Origin: an uncultured Clostridia bacterium
Lineage (GTDB): Bacteria; Bacillota; Clostridia; Oscillospirales; Ruminococcaceae
Direction of reading: 5' to 3'
DNA length: 64,000 nucleotides
NCBI GenBank assembly: GCA_947630555.1
Contig: CANRIA010000006.1
Coordinates: 1-64,000, forward strand
The notes beneath the pieces were generated by a model, which was not told the DNA's origin, did no database searches, and saw only the letters and a program-made list of their open reading frames with translations. Each line of letters starts with the position of its first letter. The first letter of the stretch is position 1. A program made the position numbers and the translations under genes. Positions 51,727-59,752 of this stretch are shown here, in pieces.

Positions 51727-51990
51727 ATGAAAGCAACAGGCATTACAAGACAGATAGACGGTCTTGGCAGAATAGTTCTGCCGAAGGAGCTTCGTAATTC
51801 TTTTGAAATCAACACGAACGACGCTCTTGAGATCTATACTGAAGATGACAAGATCATTCTTCGCAAGCTTCAGAGAACCTGCGTTTTCTGCGGCGGCAAG
51901 GAAGACACCATGGAATTCAGCGGCAAGGCTCTTTGCGAAAAGTGCCTTAACAGACTGATCCAGTTCCAGAGCGTACTTACTTCCAAGTAA
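51727..51990 (+). CDS. AbrB-family transition-state regulator with C-terminal zinc ribbon
   Basis: 87 residues from ATG 51727 with AGGAGG upstream. The N-terminal swapped-hairpin DNA-binding domain is MKATGITRQIDGLGRIVLPK followed by ELRNSFEI and LEIYTEDDKIILRKLQ, as in AbrB/SpoVT. The C-terminal 35 residues hold two C-x2-C pairs (CVFCGGKEDTMEFSGKALCE with the second pair C-E-K-C), a small treble-clef-like zinc site that replaces the usual AbrB dimerisation tail. Such AbrB plus zinc-ribbon forms are common in Clostridia and control stationary-phase genes. Monocistronic. Confidence 0.92.
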   Translation: MKATGITRQIDGLGRIVLPKELRNSFEINTNDALEIYTEDDKIILRKLQRTCVFCGGKEDTMEFSGKALCEKCLNRLIQFQSVLTSK

Positions 51991-52009
51991 TTGTCACATC
52001 TGCAAACGG

Positions 52010-52043
52010 CAGCCGAGGGGAAAAGACCCTTCGGCTGTTTTAT
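52010..52043 (+). terminator. Rho-independent terminator of the AbrB-family gene
   Basis: CAGCCGA...TCGGCTG (52010-52037) with inner GGG/CCC pairing, followed by TTTTATTT. Confidence 0.85.
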
Positions 52044-52061
52044 TTATATGCTGAAGAAAAA

Positions 52062-52095
52062 TTAAAAATGCCGACACGGAAAACCCGCATCGGCA
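52062..52095 (-). terminator. Rho-independent terminator of spoVS
   Basis: On the minus strand TGCCGATGCGG/CCGTGTCGGCA (52069-52095) is followed by TTTTTAATTTTT. It lies about 35 bases after the spoVS stop. Confidence 0.8.
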
Positions 52096-52129
52096 TAGAC
52101 ATTTTAAGTTAGTTGTTGTGATGTTTATA

Positions 52130-52390
52130 TCATCTCTGCTGGCATATAAGCCTTATTGCGGTACGCTCCATTCCGTTGATCTCAACAACGGTGAATGCCG
52201 GAATACAAACCATATCGATACCCATAGGCGCTAAGTAACCACGTGCGATCGCTACCGCTTTGATCGCTTGATTGGCGGCTCCGGCTCCGACCGCCTGCAC
52301 CTCTACTTCATTTTGTTCCTTTATCACTCCGGTGATCGCGCCAGCGACCGAATTCGGAACGGAACGGGCTGACACTTTCAGTATATCCAT
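52130..52390 (-). CDS. spoVS: Stage V sporulation protein S
   Basis: 86 residues of the very conserved SpoVS/Alba-like family: MDILKVSARSVPNSVAGAIT, then EVQAVGAGAANQAIKAVAIA and RTAIRLI at the end. SpoVS affects spore coat and septum formation in Bacillus, and relatives occur widely. ATG 52390 follows GGAGG exactly five bases upstream. It lies downstream of ymdB, the same order as in Bacillus, but has its own promoter. Confidence 0.95.
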   Translation of the reverse strand: MDILKVSARSVPNSVAGAITGVIKEQNEVEVQAVGAGAANQAIKAVAIARGYLAPMGIDMVCIPAFTVVEINGMERTAIRLICQQR

Positions 52391-52450
52391 ATAGACCTCC
52401 AATCCTTTGTCGATTACGTTCGCTCTCCCGGTATAGCTCCCGTTTATATT

Positions 52451-52479
52451 ATAATATACTATCGGCAGAAAATTTTCAA
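52451..52479 (-). promoter_or_regulatory. Sigma-A promoter of spoVS
   Basis: TTGAAA (52474-52479) and TATTAT (52451-52456) on the minus strand, spacer 17. It gives a leader of about 55 bases. Confidence 0.65.
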
Positions 52480-52502
52480 GGTGTTGGCGATAAATTTGTT
52501 AA

Positions 52503-53270
52503 TTACCGCCAAATTATTCGCTCAATTTTGTTAGCTTTGCCTAGTTTCTCGTCAAATTCCACTACGACTGCATTTATAAAGCACGGGTTATGGCTTTCGG
52601 TAAATCTTACGGGAAAATGCAGTCTTTGTTTATTAATTGCTATACTGCTCTCTACCCCAAGGACGGAAAGCTCTGCACCTGTCATACCTGTATCTGTTAT
52701 ATACGCGGTATGGTCTGAAAGTATAGTCTCGTCGGCGGTCTGCACATGTGTATGCGTACCAAAGACTGCCGTTACCTTCCCTGCCAGATACTGACCCATA
52801 GCTTTTTTCTCTGAAGTCGCCTCGGCGTGGAAATCTATAAAAATATTCGGAGTATCTAGTTTTTCAAGAATGCTGTCTATACAAGTGAAAGGGTTATCGA
52901 GCGCATCCATATAAACAACGCCTTGCAGATTTACGACGGCAATTTTACAGCTGCCCTTATCAAGCACTGTTACGCCGTGACCCACAACGCCCTCGGGGTA
53001 ATTTGCAGGTCTCAACAGTGTTTCGTTTATATCGTACATTTCGATACACTCGCGCCTTTTAAAGCAATGGTTGCCCGTTGTTATAACGTCAACGCTCATG
53101 CCGAAAAGCTGCATCATAGAAGGCTTGGTGATACCGTTGCCGTTTGCGGAATTTTCACCGTTGACGACGACAATATCTACACCGTACTCCTTCCTCAAAT
53201 TGTAAATATGCTTTTCAAGAAAATCGCAGCCGTGCTGACCAACGACATCTCCCACAAACATCAATTTCAT
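52503..53270 (-). CDS. ymdB: YmdB-type calcineurin-like phosphodiesterase
   Basis: 255-residue metallophosphoesterase. Metal motifs: MKLMFVGDVVGQHG (D-x-x-G), VVNGENSANGNGI (N-G-E-N), TTGNHCFKRRE (G-N-H), FIDFHAEATSEKKAMGQYLA (H-A-E-A-T) and VFGTHTHVQTAD (T-H-x-H). In Bacillus subtilis YmdB is a cAMP phosphodiesterase that affects biofilm and motility gene choice. ATG 53270 has AAGGTG upstream. The gene order ymdB-spoVS is conserved in Firmicutes and seen here. Confidence 0.95.
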   Translation of the reverse strand: MKLMFVGDVVGQHGCDFLEKHIYNLRKEYGVDIVVVNGENSANGNGITKPSMMQLFGMSVDVITTGNHCFKRRECIEMYDINETLLRPANYPEGVVGHGVTVLDKGSCKIAVVNLQGVVYMDALDNPFTCIDSILEKLDTPNIFIDFHAEATSEKKAMGQYLAGKVTAVFGTHTHVQTADETILSDHTAYITDTGMTGAELSVLGVESSIAINKQRLHFPVRFTESHNPCFINAVVVEFDEKLGKANKIERIIWR

Positions 53271-53323
53271 AATATCACCTTACTTTTTTTGATATAGCGC
53301 ACACTTCAGCTGTAAGATATAAG

Positions 53324-53368
53324 ATAAAAAAAGGCTGCCGTACATAATTTGATATGTATAGCAGCCTT
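53324..53368 (-). terminator. Rho-independent terminator of the 2-oxoacid oxidoreductase operon
   Basis: AAGGCTGC.../...GCAGCCTT (53331-53368) with an inner TACATA/TATGTA pairing. On the minus strand it is followed by seven T. Confidence 0.9.
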
Positions 53369-53398
53369 GTGAAATAAATGCTTAGTTTACTGCGGTGG

Positions 53399-53929
53399 TC
53401 ACTGTGCCCTGCCGATACCGATAGCTTTGAGGTTGTTTTCTATAAGCCAGCCCTTTGATGCAGGCACTATTTTTTCAAGCGCCTTGCGGACGGTCTCATC
53501 GCTGAACATACCTGTTGCCTCGAGCACCTTGCCGAGCAATATTATATTTGCTCCCTTAGGGAGTTCGTTTTCGGTTTCAAGCTGAGTAGCCTGAACATAG
53601 TAGCAATCGATATCCTTTCTGTCGGAAACGCTTTCTACAAGAGTAGAATCCACGAAAGCTTTACCGCCTGCCTTTACCTTGCCGATGAATTTATCGAACG
53701 AAGGCTGATTGAGAGCCACAAAAACGTTAGGCTCAGTTACCAGCGGAGAACCTATAGGCTCATCTGAGATACATACCGAGCAGTTACAAGTACCGCCTCT
53801 CATTTCAGGGCCGTATGACGGCAGCCAAGATACTTCCTTATTCTCCATAAGCGCACAGTAAGCGAGAAGTTTTCCTGCGAAAAGCACGCCCTGTCCGCCG
53901 AAGCCTGCAAGCAAAATATTATAGTTCAT
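53399..53929 (-). CDS. korC: 2-oxoacid:ferredoxin oxidoreductase, gamma subunit
   Basis: 176 residues. The start MNYNILLAGFGGQGVLFAGK is the typical gamma-subunit nucleotide-like loop. WLPSYGPEMRGGTCNCSVCI and LGKVLEATGMF follow, as in KorC/PorG. The enzyme oxidatively decarboxylates a 2-oxoacid, transferring electrons to ferredoxin and making acyl-CoA. The substrate is probably 2-oxoglutarate or a branched-chain 2-oxoacid; the sequence does not decide. ATG overlaps the korB stop (TAATG), so translation is coupled. Confidence 0.92.
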   Translation of the reverse strand: MNYNILLAGFGGQGVLFAGKLLAYCALMENKEVSWLPSYGPEMRGGTCNCSVCISDEPIGSPLVTEPNVFVALNQPSFDKFIGKVKAGGKAFVDSTLVESVSDRKDIDCYYVQATQLETENELPKGANIILLGKVLEATGMFSDETVRKALEKIVPASKGWLIENNLKAIGIGRAQ

Positions 53930-54684
53930 TACTTGTTGCCCTCCTCTGCTGTTATATCTTTATATACGCCCAGAGGATAGTAGGGTATCATTTCCTCTCT
54001 CAGTCTTTCAAGGGCTTTAAGAGGAGTAAGTCCCCAGTTTGTAGGGCAGGTAGAAAGCACTTCAACGAGTGAGAAGCCTTTCTTATCGCGCTGGTTTTCA
54101 AATGCTTTTCTGATAGCGTTCTTAGCCTCTCTGATATGGGGAACGCTGTCTACAGCAACTCTCTGTGCAAGGGCAGTGCCGGTAAGCGTTGCAAGCATTT
54201 CCGATACTCTTACAGGGTAGCCTGCAAGCTGCGGATCTCTGCCATACGGGGTGGTCTGCGTTACCTGACCGGGTATGGTGGTAGGTGCCATCTGACCGCC
54301 TGTCATGCCGTATATAGTATTATTTATAAAGATAACGACAATATTCTCGCCTCTTGTAGCGGCATGCACTGTTTCGGCAGTACCTATTGCGGCAAGGTCG
54401 CCGTCGCCCTGATATGTAAACACGAACTTATCGGGGTTTGTTCTCTTAACGCCTGTAGCAACTGCGGGGGCTCTTCCGTGAGGAGCTTCTATCATATCGC
54501 AGTTAAAATAGTTATAAGCCATTACCGAGCAGCCAACGGGGCATATGCCGACGGTATCTCCCTCGATACCCATTTCGTCAATAACCTCTGCTACCAGTCT
54601 ATGCACGATACCGTGAGTACAGCCGGGGCAGTAATGCAGCGGAACGTCGCACAGAGCCTTAGGTCTTTCAAATACGACTGCCAT
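53929..54684 (-). CDS. korB: 2-oxoacid:ferredoxin oxidoreductase, beta (TPP-binding) subunit
   Basis: 251 residues. Thiamine diphosphate site: FTYQGDGDLAAIGTAETVHA (G-D-G-D) and VIFINNTIYGMTGGQMAPTT with the N-N-x-x-Y metal-binding triad. The N-terminal HYCPGCTHGIVHRLVAEVID carries the C-x-x-C-T-H found in this family. Start and stop overlap its neighbours (TAATG at both junctions), a tightly coupled operon. Confidence 0.94.
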   Translation of the reverse strand: MAVVFERPKALCDVPLHYCPGCTHGIVHRLVAEVIDEMGIEGDTVGICPVGCSVMAYNYFNCDMIEAPHGRAPAVATGVKRTNPDKFVFTYQGDGDLAAIGTAETVHAATRGENIVVIFINNTIYGMTGGQMAPTTIPGQVTQTTPYGRDPQLAGYPVRVSEMLATLTGTALAQRVAVDSVPHIREAKNAIRKAFENQRDKKGFSLVEVLSTCPTNWGLTPLKALERLREEMIPYYPLGVYKDITAEEGNK

Positions 54685-55742
54685 TAGTTATTACCTCCCA
54701 TTGCTTTGATCTTTTCGAGCACCTCGGCAGGCGTAGGTATAACGCCGCCTGTTCTTCCGAAGAACTCAACGGGCTTAGCGCAACTGAGCGCCAGCTTTAT
54801 ATCGTCTATCATCTGACCCATAGACATTTCTACAGAAAGCACTTTTGAAGCGTTTGCGCAGGCTTTCTGCACTTCCTTTTCGGGGAACGGCCACAGTGTC
54901 TTGGGTCTGAACATACCAACCTTTATGCCCTGCTCTCTTGCCTCGTTTACTGCGCTCTTTACAACTCTTGCGGTAGCGCCGAAAGCACATACAACGATAT
55001 CTGCATCATCGGTAAGATAAAGCTCGGCATCTGTTTCTTTTTCCTTGATTATATCATACTTAGCATATCTGTCAACAACGGTCTTTTCAAGCTCTTCGGG
55101 GGTAAGATAGAGAGAGTTTATAATGTGGTGCGCTCTCTTATTCTTATGACCGTTTGCAGCCCAGCTTGATTTATCGGGCATTTCGACTGCTATTTCGGGG
55201 AAGGAAACGGGTTCCATCATCTGACCTAAAAGACCGTCAGCCAGTATCATTGCAGGCATACGGTATTCATCTGCCTTATTGAAAGCCTTGACTACCATAT
55301 CTACCATTTCCTGAACGGAAGCAGGTGCAAACACAAGCAGGTGAAAATCTCCATGTCCCAGACCCTTTGTAGCCTGCCAGTAGTCAGCCTGTGAGGGCTG
55401 TATGCCGCCCAGACCGGGGCCGCCTCTTTCAACGTTGATTATAACGCAGGGCAGGTCTGAACCTGCTATGTAAGAGATACCCTCGCTTTTAAGTGAAATT
55501 CCCGGCGAAGAGGAAGATGTCATTGCTCTTACGCCTGTTGAAGCCGCACCCAGCACCATATTGATAGCGGCTATCTCAGACTCCGCCTGCAAGAACACGC
55601 CGCCATTTTTTTGCATATTCTTTGCCATATATGCGGCAAGCTCCGTCTGAGGTGTTATGGGGTAACCGAAGAAACATTTACAGCCTGCACGCATAGCTGC
55701 CTCTGCAAGCGCTTCGTTACCTTTCATCAAATTCTTTTCCAA
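54684..55742 (-). CDS. korA: 2-oxoacid:ferredoxin oxidoreductase, alpha subunit
   Basis: 352 residues. MKGNEALAEAAMRAGCKCFF is typical, followed by GYPITPQTELAAYM and then VFLQAESEIAAINMVLGAAS and ATGVRAMTSSSSPGISLKSE as in KorA/VorB. INVERGGPGLGGIQPSQADY (G-x-G-x-x-x-P-x-Q-x-D) is the core substrate loop. The C-terminal domain VCAFGATARVVKSAVNEARE ends the protein. It binds the beta subunit to form the catalytic core and may have a rotating CoA-binding domain. It lies 33 bases downstream of the ferredoxin subunit. Confidence 0.93.
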   Translation of the reverse strand: MEKNLMKGNEALAEAAMRAGCKCFFGYPITPQTELAAYMAKNMQKNGGVFLQAESEIAAINMVLGAASTGVRAMTSSSSPGISLKSEGISYIAGSDLPCVIINVERGGPGLGGIQPSQADYWQATKGLGHGDFHLLVFAPASVQEMVDMVVKAFNKADEYRMPAMILADGLLGQMMEPVSFPEIAVEMPDKSSWAANGHKNKRAHHIINSLYLTPEELEKTVVDRYAKYDIIKEKETDAELYLTDDADIVVCAFGATARVVKSAVNEAREQGIKVGMFRPKTLWPFPEKEVQKACANASKVLSVEMSMGQMIDDIKLALSCAKPVEFFGRTGGVIPTPAEVLEKIKAMGGNN

Positions 55743-55775
55743 AGTTCTTAACTCCTTTCGGTACTGTTTTACGTC

Positions 55776-55982
55776 TTACTTTTCAACTGTTATACAGCAG
55801 TCGGGGCACATCATGGCGCACATAGCGCAGCCCACGCAGGCGCTCTCGTCGATACATTCGGCGGTAAAATAGCCTGCCTTGTTACGCTTTTCCTTGTTGA
55901 TCTCAATGATCTTCTTAGGGCAGGCATTTGCGCAGAGCCCACAGCCTTTACAGCGTTCGGCTCTTACAGTCATCTTTGCCAT
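55776..55982 (-). CDS. korD: 2-oxoacid:ferredoxin oxidoreductase, delta (2x[4Fe-4S] ferredoxin) subunit
   Basis: 68 residues from ATG 55982, preceded by GGGAG. Two ferredoxin motifs are visible: AERCKGCGLCANACPKKIIE (C-x2-C-x2-C-x3-C-P) and ACVGCAMCAMMCPDCCITVE (C-x2-C-x2-C-x3-C-P), each binding one [4Fe-4S] cluster. It leads the D-A-B-C order typical of KorDABC/VOR-type enzymes and passes electrons from the alpha/beta core. A 49-base gap follows the P-loop ATPase gene. Confidence 0.93.
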   Translation of the reverse strand: MAKMTVRAERCKGCGLCANACPKKIIEINKEKRNKAGYFTAECIDESACVGCAMCAMMCPDCCITVEK

Positions 55983-56031
55983 TAAACACACTCCCATCAG
56001 TTTTATTCAAGCAGCAATAAGCTGTTGTAAG

Positions 56032-56691
56032 CTAAATATCTTTTGCCCATATGGGCTTTATCAGGACTTTTACATTTTTAAAACGCTCATCATTCAGTCT
56101 CAGATAATCGGGCGCGGTATTGAAAACCACGGGCAGCCCTGCTTTTTGCGATAGCTCTTTGGCATATTCAAGCGAGCTTTCAACTATTTCTTTAGTAGTT
56201 TCCTCGCCGAGATTTGAATTATTTATAATACCCGTATGCTTCAGGTGCGAGGCGTTTTCTATTTTATACATAAGTTCCTGCGCTTCATATGGCTCTCTTG
56301 TCATATATCTGAACCTGTTTACAACATACAGCATTTCAAGGTCGCCGCAATCTTTGAGCTGCTGAGCAAATCTGCCCAGAGCCACAGCGCCGTCGTCGTC
56401 GCCGCCGACATCTACAATAAGGTGAACGTCATCTTTTGCGGCAATAAGCCCCAAATCAAAATTGAGTGCAGGAATATCTAAGTTAGTATTTGCATAAGAG
56501 GGCGCAATAAGCTCTATCCCCTTTTCGCCGAAGAAGTCTTTAAGGTCAGCGGTTCTGAAATACGGGTTCACTATATCAAGGTCAACTACTGTAACATTCT
56601 CGCCTTTTTCAGCGCCTTCAAGCGCCAAATTCGCCGAGATGTTCGATTTACCGCTGCCGTAATGACCCGTTATAACGGTTACCTTATGCAA
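56032..56691 (-). CDS. P-loop ATPase (MinD/CooC-like) ahead of the kor operon
   Basis: 219 residues. A deviant Walker A, VTVITGHYGSGKSNISANLA (G-x-Y-G-S-G-K-S), and VTVVDLDIVNPYFR as switch, HLIVDVGGDDDGAVALGRFA as Walker B-like. It belongs to the SIMIBI ATPases related to MinD/CooC/NubP. Its position directly before the ferredoxin-containing kor genes, on one transcript, suggests it may assist metal-cluster assembly or regulation; this is inference. TTG 56691 is the start with AAAGG nine bases upstream. Own sigma-A promoter. Confidence 0.8.
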   Translation of the reverse strand: MHKVTVITGHYGSGKSNISANLALEGAEKGENVTVVDLDIVNPYFRTADLKDFFGEKGIELIAPSYANTNLDIPALNFDLGLIAAKDDVHLIVDVGGDDDGAVALGRFAQQLKDCGDLEMLYVVNRFRYMTREPYEAQELMYKIENASHLKHTGIINNSNLGEETTKEIVESSLEYAKELSQKAGLPVVFNTAPDYLRLNDERFKNVKVLIKPIWAKDI

Positions 56692-56730
56692 ATCTATCTA
56701 CCTTTCGTTGTATAATTTCCATATAGAACT

Positions 56731-56759
56731 ATTATAACACATTTTCCGAGCAATTGCAA
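56731..56759 (-). promoter_or_regulatory. Sigma-A promoter of the ATPase-kor operon
   Basis: TTGCAA (56754-56759) and TATAAT (56731-56736) on the minus strand, 17-base spacer, about 40 bases before the ATPase start. Confidence 0.8.
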
Positions 56760-56777
56760 CACAAAAATGCAGGAAAT

Positions 56778-58193
56778 TTATTCGTCGCCGTCATAATCGT
56801 CATCATATTCATCGTCGTCGTAATCGTCATCATCGTCGTCATAATAGCGGTCACGGCGGCGGTTTCTTCTCAGCACCATAATTGCGGCGAATATCAGCAC
56901 ATACACAAGCACTGCACCCACTGCGACGATAATTGCAATTTTTATAGCTGCCGAATCTTTGAAAGATGCTGCAACTTTTACGTCAGATTTTATTTCGTCG
57001 CGCTCGACTGCCGCTGTTGAAACAAGGTCTATCTTAGCCACCGTCTGACCTTCATATGTCAGCTCTATAGAACCGAGCGGCTGACCCACTGTAACGGGTG
57101 CAACAACGCTCTGATTAAGGGTTATCTTTTGCTTTATCTGCGATTTATCTACATTTTTAGGCCACAGCTGAGAATAAGACATTGACGGCTTTACGGTAAC
57201 ATGGTCAATGCCCTTGCCATATTCAACGGGCACTTCGCCCATTTCGGAGGCTGTATCAAGAATGGTAGCATATTCGAGGTTTTCAAAAGCCCACTCATAA
57301 AGCGTTGCGTGGTCTATGCAGTTATACATGGTATCTTCGCCTTCTTCGTTGACGGCAGGCGCGCCCATGCTTACTATAAGATAGGTATAGCCGTTTCTCG
57401 TTGCGGTAGACACCAGGCATCTTCCGGCGGCATCTAGAAAACCGGTCTTTATGCCCTTTGCAAATCTGTAATAATAGTCAGAGCCCTCGACCAGCATTTT
57501 GTTGGACGTTATAAGGTGCGTGCCGTCGGGGTGCTCGCTTGTGGGCGACATATCATACTCAGCCTGATTGCATATCGTCATGAACAGATCGTACTTATTC
57601 ATAGCATACTTAGTAAGCAGCGCAAGATCCTCACAGGTGGTATAGTTATTTTCTGCAAAAAGGCCGTGTGCATTTGAATAGTGGGTATTGTTCATGCCTA
57701 ACTCGGCGGCTTTAAGATTCATTTTCTCAACAAAGGCATCAATGCTGCCGCACATATCTATTGCCAGAATATTTGCAGCCTCGCAGCCCGAAGGCACCAT
57801 AAGTGCGCACAGCAGGTCGTAATAATTTACTTCCTCGCCGCGTTTTATATCAGCATTTGAGCAGCCTGTACCCTCAAGTTCATTGAAAGCTTTATAGCCG
57901 CCGGATGCTGTTTTAGAGCGCAGCACTTCTTCATCGCCGTTATTTGCCTCCAAAACCAAAAGGCAGGTCATTATTTTGGTGAGAGATGCAGGCACTCTTT
58001 GCTGGTCGGAATTTTTGGAATACACCACATCGTCGGTATCCAAGCTTATCATATACACCGCCTCGGAATATATTGTGAGGTCATTATCAAAGGTTATTGC
58101 CTCGGCGGTCATCTGCGTGGGCATTATTGCGATAATTATTACCACCGCCGTCAGCAGCGATATAAATGACAAAATTCTTTTCTTAACTTTCAT
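56778..58193 (-). CDS. dacF: D-alanyl-D-alanine carboxypeptidase (S11, DacF-like) with acidic cytoplasmic tail
   Basis: 471 residues. Signal-like helix (7-30), then the DD-peptidase domain: S-x-x-K in VPASLTKIMTCLLVLEANNG (Ser70, Lys73) and K-T-G in FAKGIKTGFLDAAGRCLVST. The S-x-N motif is S-G-C (135-137), a cysteine instead of asparagine. After a beta domain (GQPLGSIELTYEG) comes a real transmembrane helix (about 418-440), a basic stretch RRNRRR and a C-terminus of about 20 residues made almost only of D, Y and E. DacF/PBP5-like enzymes trim stem peptides, and DacF acts in the spore cortex. Start ATG 58193 after AAGGAG. Confidence 0.9.
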   Translation of the reverse strand: MKVKKRILSFISLLTAVVIIIAIMPTQMTAEAITFDNDLTIYSEAVYMISLDTDDVVYSKNSDQQRVPASLTKIMTCLLVLEANNGDEEVLRSKTASGGYKAFNELEGTGCSNADIKRGEEVNYYDLLCALMVPSGCEAANILAIDMCGSIDAFVEKMNLKAAELGMNNTHYSNAHGLFAENNYTTCEDLALLTKYAMNKYDLFMTICNQAEYDMSPTSEHPDGTHLITSNKMLVEGSDYYYRFAKGIKTGFLDAAGRCLVSTATRNGYTYLIVSMGAPAVNEEGEDTMYNCIDHATLYEWAFENLEYATILDTASEMGEVPVEYGKGIDHVTVKPSMSYSQLWPKNVDKSQIKQKITLNQSVVAPVTVGQPLGSIELTYEGQTVAKIDLVSTAAVERDEIKSDVKVAASFKDSAAIKIAIIVAVGAVLVYVLIFAAIMVLRRNRRRDRYYDDDDDDYDDDEYDDDYDGDE

Positions 58194-58204
58194 TTTACGT
58201 CTCC

Positions 58205-58948
58205 TTACTTGTTTATTCTGTAAACGAACGCGTTGCCTTTTTTGCCGATGTTTTCGGCTATACCTAAGTATACGAGCATATTTATTATTCTTCGTGATGT
58301 ACCCGTATCTGTATTAGCAATGACGGCAAAATCTTTGTTTGTAAACTCATCTTGCAGACCCTTTGGTATAAACTGCCTATAGTCGTCTATGCTGTCAAAC
58401 TCTATCTCGTCAACAAGTGAAATAGGTATCCTATCGCACCGTGTAGAGCCTTTTTTCTTATTCTTTTTGCTGCGCCTGCCGTTTAAAAAGCGTATCTCTT
58501 CAAGCTCCAGCAAACACAGCCTTAAATGAAACCTTGGGTTATCAAGTGCGAAGCGTATAACATAAAGCTCGCTTGCGCAGTCATACATGGTAAGCTTTTG
58601 CGGCGACTTTCTTCTCTCCGACAGTTCGCCTGTTTCCAGATCGAGCCACCGAAGATATTTTACTGCCGCCATAGGGTAAACGACCGTTACGTCGCAGTAT
58701 TCCAAAAACACATCAAGTTTTTTTATAAGACTGCCGAAATTTGCAGTCTGTATCTCTATTATGCCCCTCTCGCCGACTATATCTGCAACAAAGCTGCCAA
58801 CCTTTACCTCTTGATTGCCGCCGTATGGTTCATAATAGTTTTTAAGCACAGCATGGAGCGTTTTTTCGCCCAGCGTGCCTATGCCGCCCGTTACCCTCTC
58901 GCCGCTCATGACCTTTTCACAGGCTTTGGCAAATTCTTCTTTTCCCAT
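58205..58948 (-). CDS. Unknown protein, possible PD-(D/E)xK-like nuclease with C-terminal winged helix
   Basis: 247 residues. Residues about 15-75 read EKTLHAVLKNYYEPYGGNQE, then VGSFVADIVGERGIIEIQTA and NFGSLIKKLDVFLEYCDVTV. The pattern E ... A-D-I-V ... I-I-E-I-Q-T resembles the core of PD-(D/E)xK nucleases (D-x-n-E-x-Q in place of the Lys). The basic segment RRSKKNKKKGSTRCDR near 165-180 could bind nucleic acid, and residues about 190-247 (FTNKDFAVIANTDTGTSRRI) have a helix-turn-helix-like ending. Start ATG 58948 overlaps nothing; udp ends one base before. The family is not recognised with confidence. It lies in the nadB-nadC-udp operon, hinting at an unknown nucleic-acid or nucleotide role. 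Confidence 0.55.
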   Translation of the reverse strand: MGKEEFAKACEKVMSGERVTGGIGTLGEKTLHAVLKNYYEPYGGNQEVKVGSFVADIVGERGIIEIQTANFGSLIKKLDVFLEYCDVTVVYPMAAVKYLRWLDLETGELSERRKSPQKLTMYDCASELYVIRFALDNPRFHLRLCLLELEEIRFLNGRRSKKNKKKGSTRCDRIPISLVDEIEFDSIDDYRQFIPKGLQDEFTNKDFAVIANTDTGTSRRIINMLVYLGIAENIGKKGNAFVYRINK

Positions 58949-58949
58949 A

Positions 58950-59741
58950 TCAGCGTTTTTTATCCTGCTGTATCAGAATTTTTATGGCTTCTACGGCACA
59001 TTCTATCGCACGGGCAGAATCGTATGTAATGTTATCTTCCAGACCCTGTTTAGAGCGTTCAACGTTCCACAGGGCTGTAAATACTGCGCCCCTGCGCTTT
59101 TTATGTGCGGTACAAACCGCGAACACTGCCGCGCTTTCCATCTCACTTGTAAGGCAGCCGCAGCGAAGATAGCTGTCCCACCTTTGCGTAATATCGGCAG
59201 ACACGGGCGATGACTGCGGCTCAACTTCGCCGTAAAAGCTGTCTTTTGAATGTACTACGCCTATGTGGTATCTGTTGCCCACTTTTTCAGAAGATGTTTT
59301 CTCGGCAGCCTGTTTAAGAGCCTCTACCACTTCAAAACTTGCGGTGCAGGGGTAATCTTTTGGCAGATACTCATACGAAGTGCCCTCTCCCCTCACAGAT
59401 GCCAGCGCAATGATAAGGTCTCCGCCCGAAACTTCTATATCCATGCCGCCGCTGGTGCCTATGCGTATAAAGGTATCAGCGCCGTCTTTTATAAGTTCTT
59501 CAACGGCTATTGCAGCCGAAGGGCCGCCTATGCCCGTTGAGCACACAGTGACTTTTTCGCCTTCAAGCGTGCCGGTATACACGTTATACTCGCGGTTGCA
59601 CGCCACCTGCTTTGCATTTTGAAGATACTCGGCAATTTTGGGTACTCTGCCGGGGTCGCCGGGCAGTATAACATACCTGCCGACCTCCTCGGGCAGCGTT
59701 TGTATATGGAATTGTCTTTCGCCGTCCATTATGCTTGCCAT
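58950..59741 (-). CDS. udp: Uridine phosphorylase-like nucleoside phosphorylase
   Basis: 263 residues. NP-I family motifs: YVILPGDPGRVPKIAEYLQN with the conserved P-G-D-P-x-R phosphate loop, VTVCSTGIGGPSAAIAVEEL, and FIRIGTSGGMDIEVSGGDLI. Later, TSEMESAAVFAVCTAHKKRR carries the ribose-binding E-M-E/S. It cleaves uridine (perhaps also other nucleosides) to base and ribose-1-phosphate for salvage. ATG 59741 has GAGGTG upstream. It is closely spaced with nadC (12 bases) and the next gene. Confidence 0.9.
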   Translation of the reverse strand: MASIMDGERQFHIQTLPEEVGRYVILPGDPGRVPKIAEYLQNAKQVACNREYNVYTGTLEGEKVTVCSTGIGGPSAAIAVEELIKDGADTFIRIGTSGGMDIEVSGGDLIIALASVRGEGTSYEYLPKDYPCTASFEVVEALKQAAEKTSSEKVGNRYHIGVVHSKDSFYGEVEPQSSPVSADITQRWDSYLRCGCLTSEMESAAVFAVCTAHKKRRGAVFTALWNVERSKQGLEDNITYDSARAIECAVEAIKILIQQDKKR

Positions 59742-59752
59742 AAAAGCACCTC

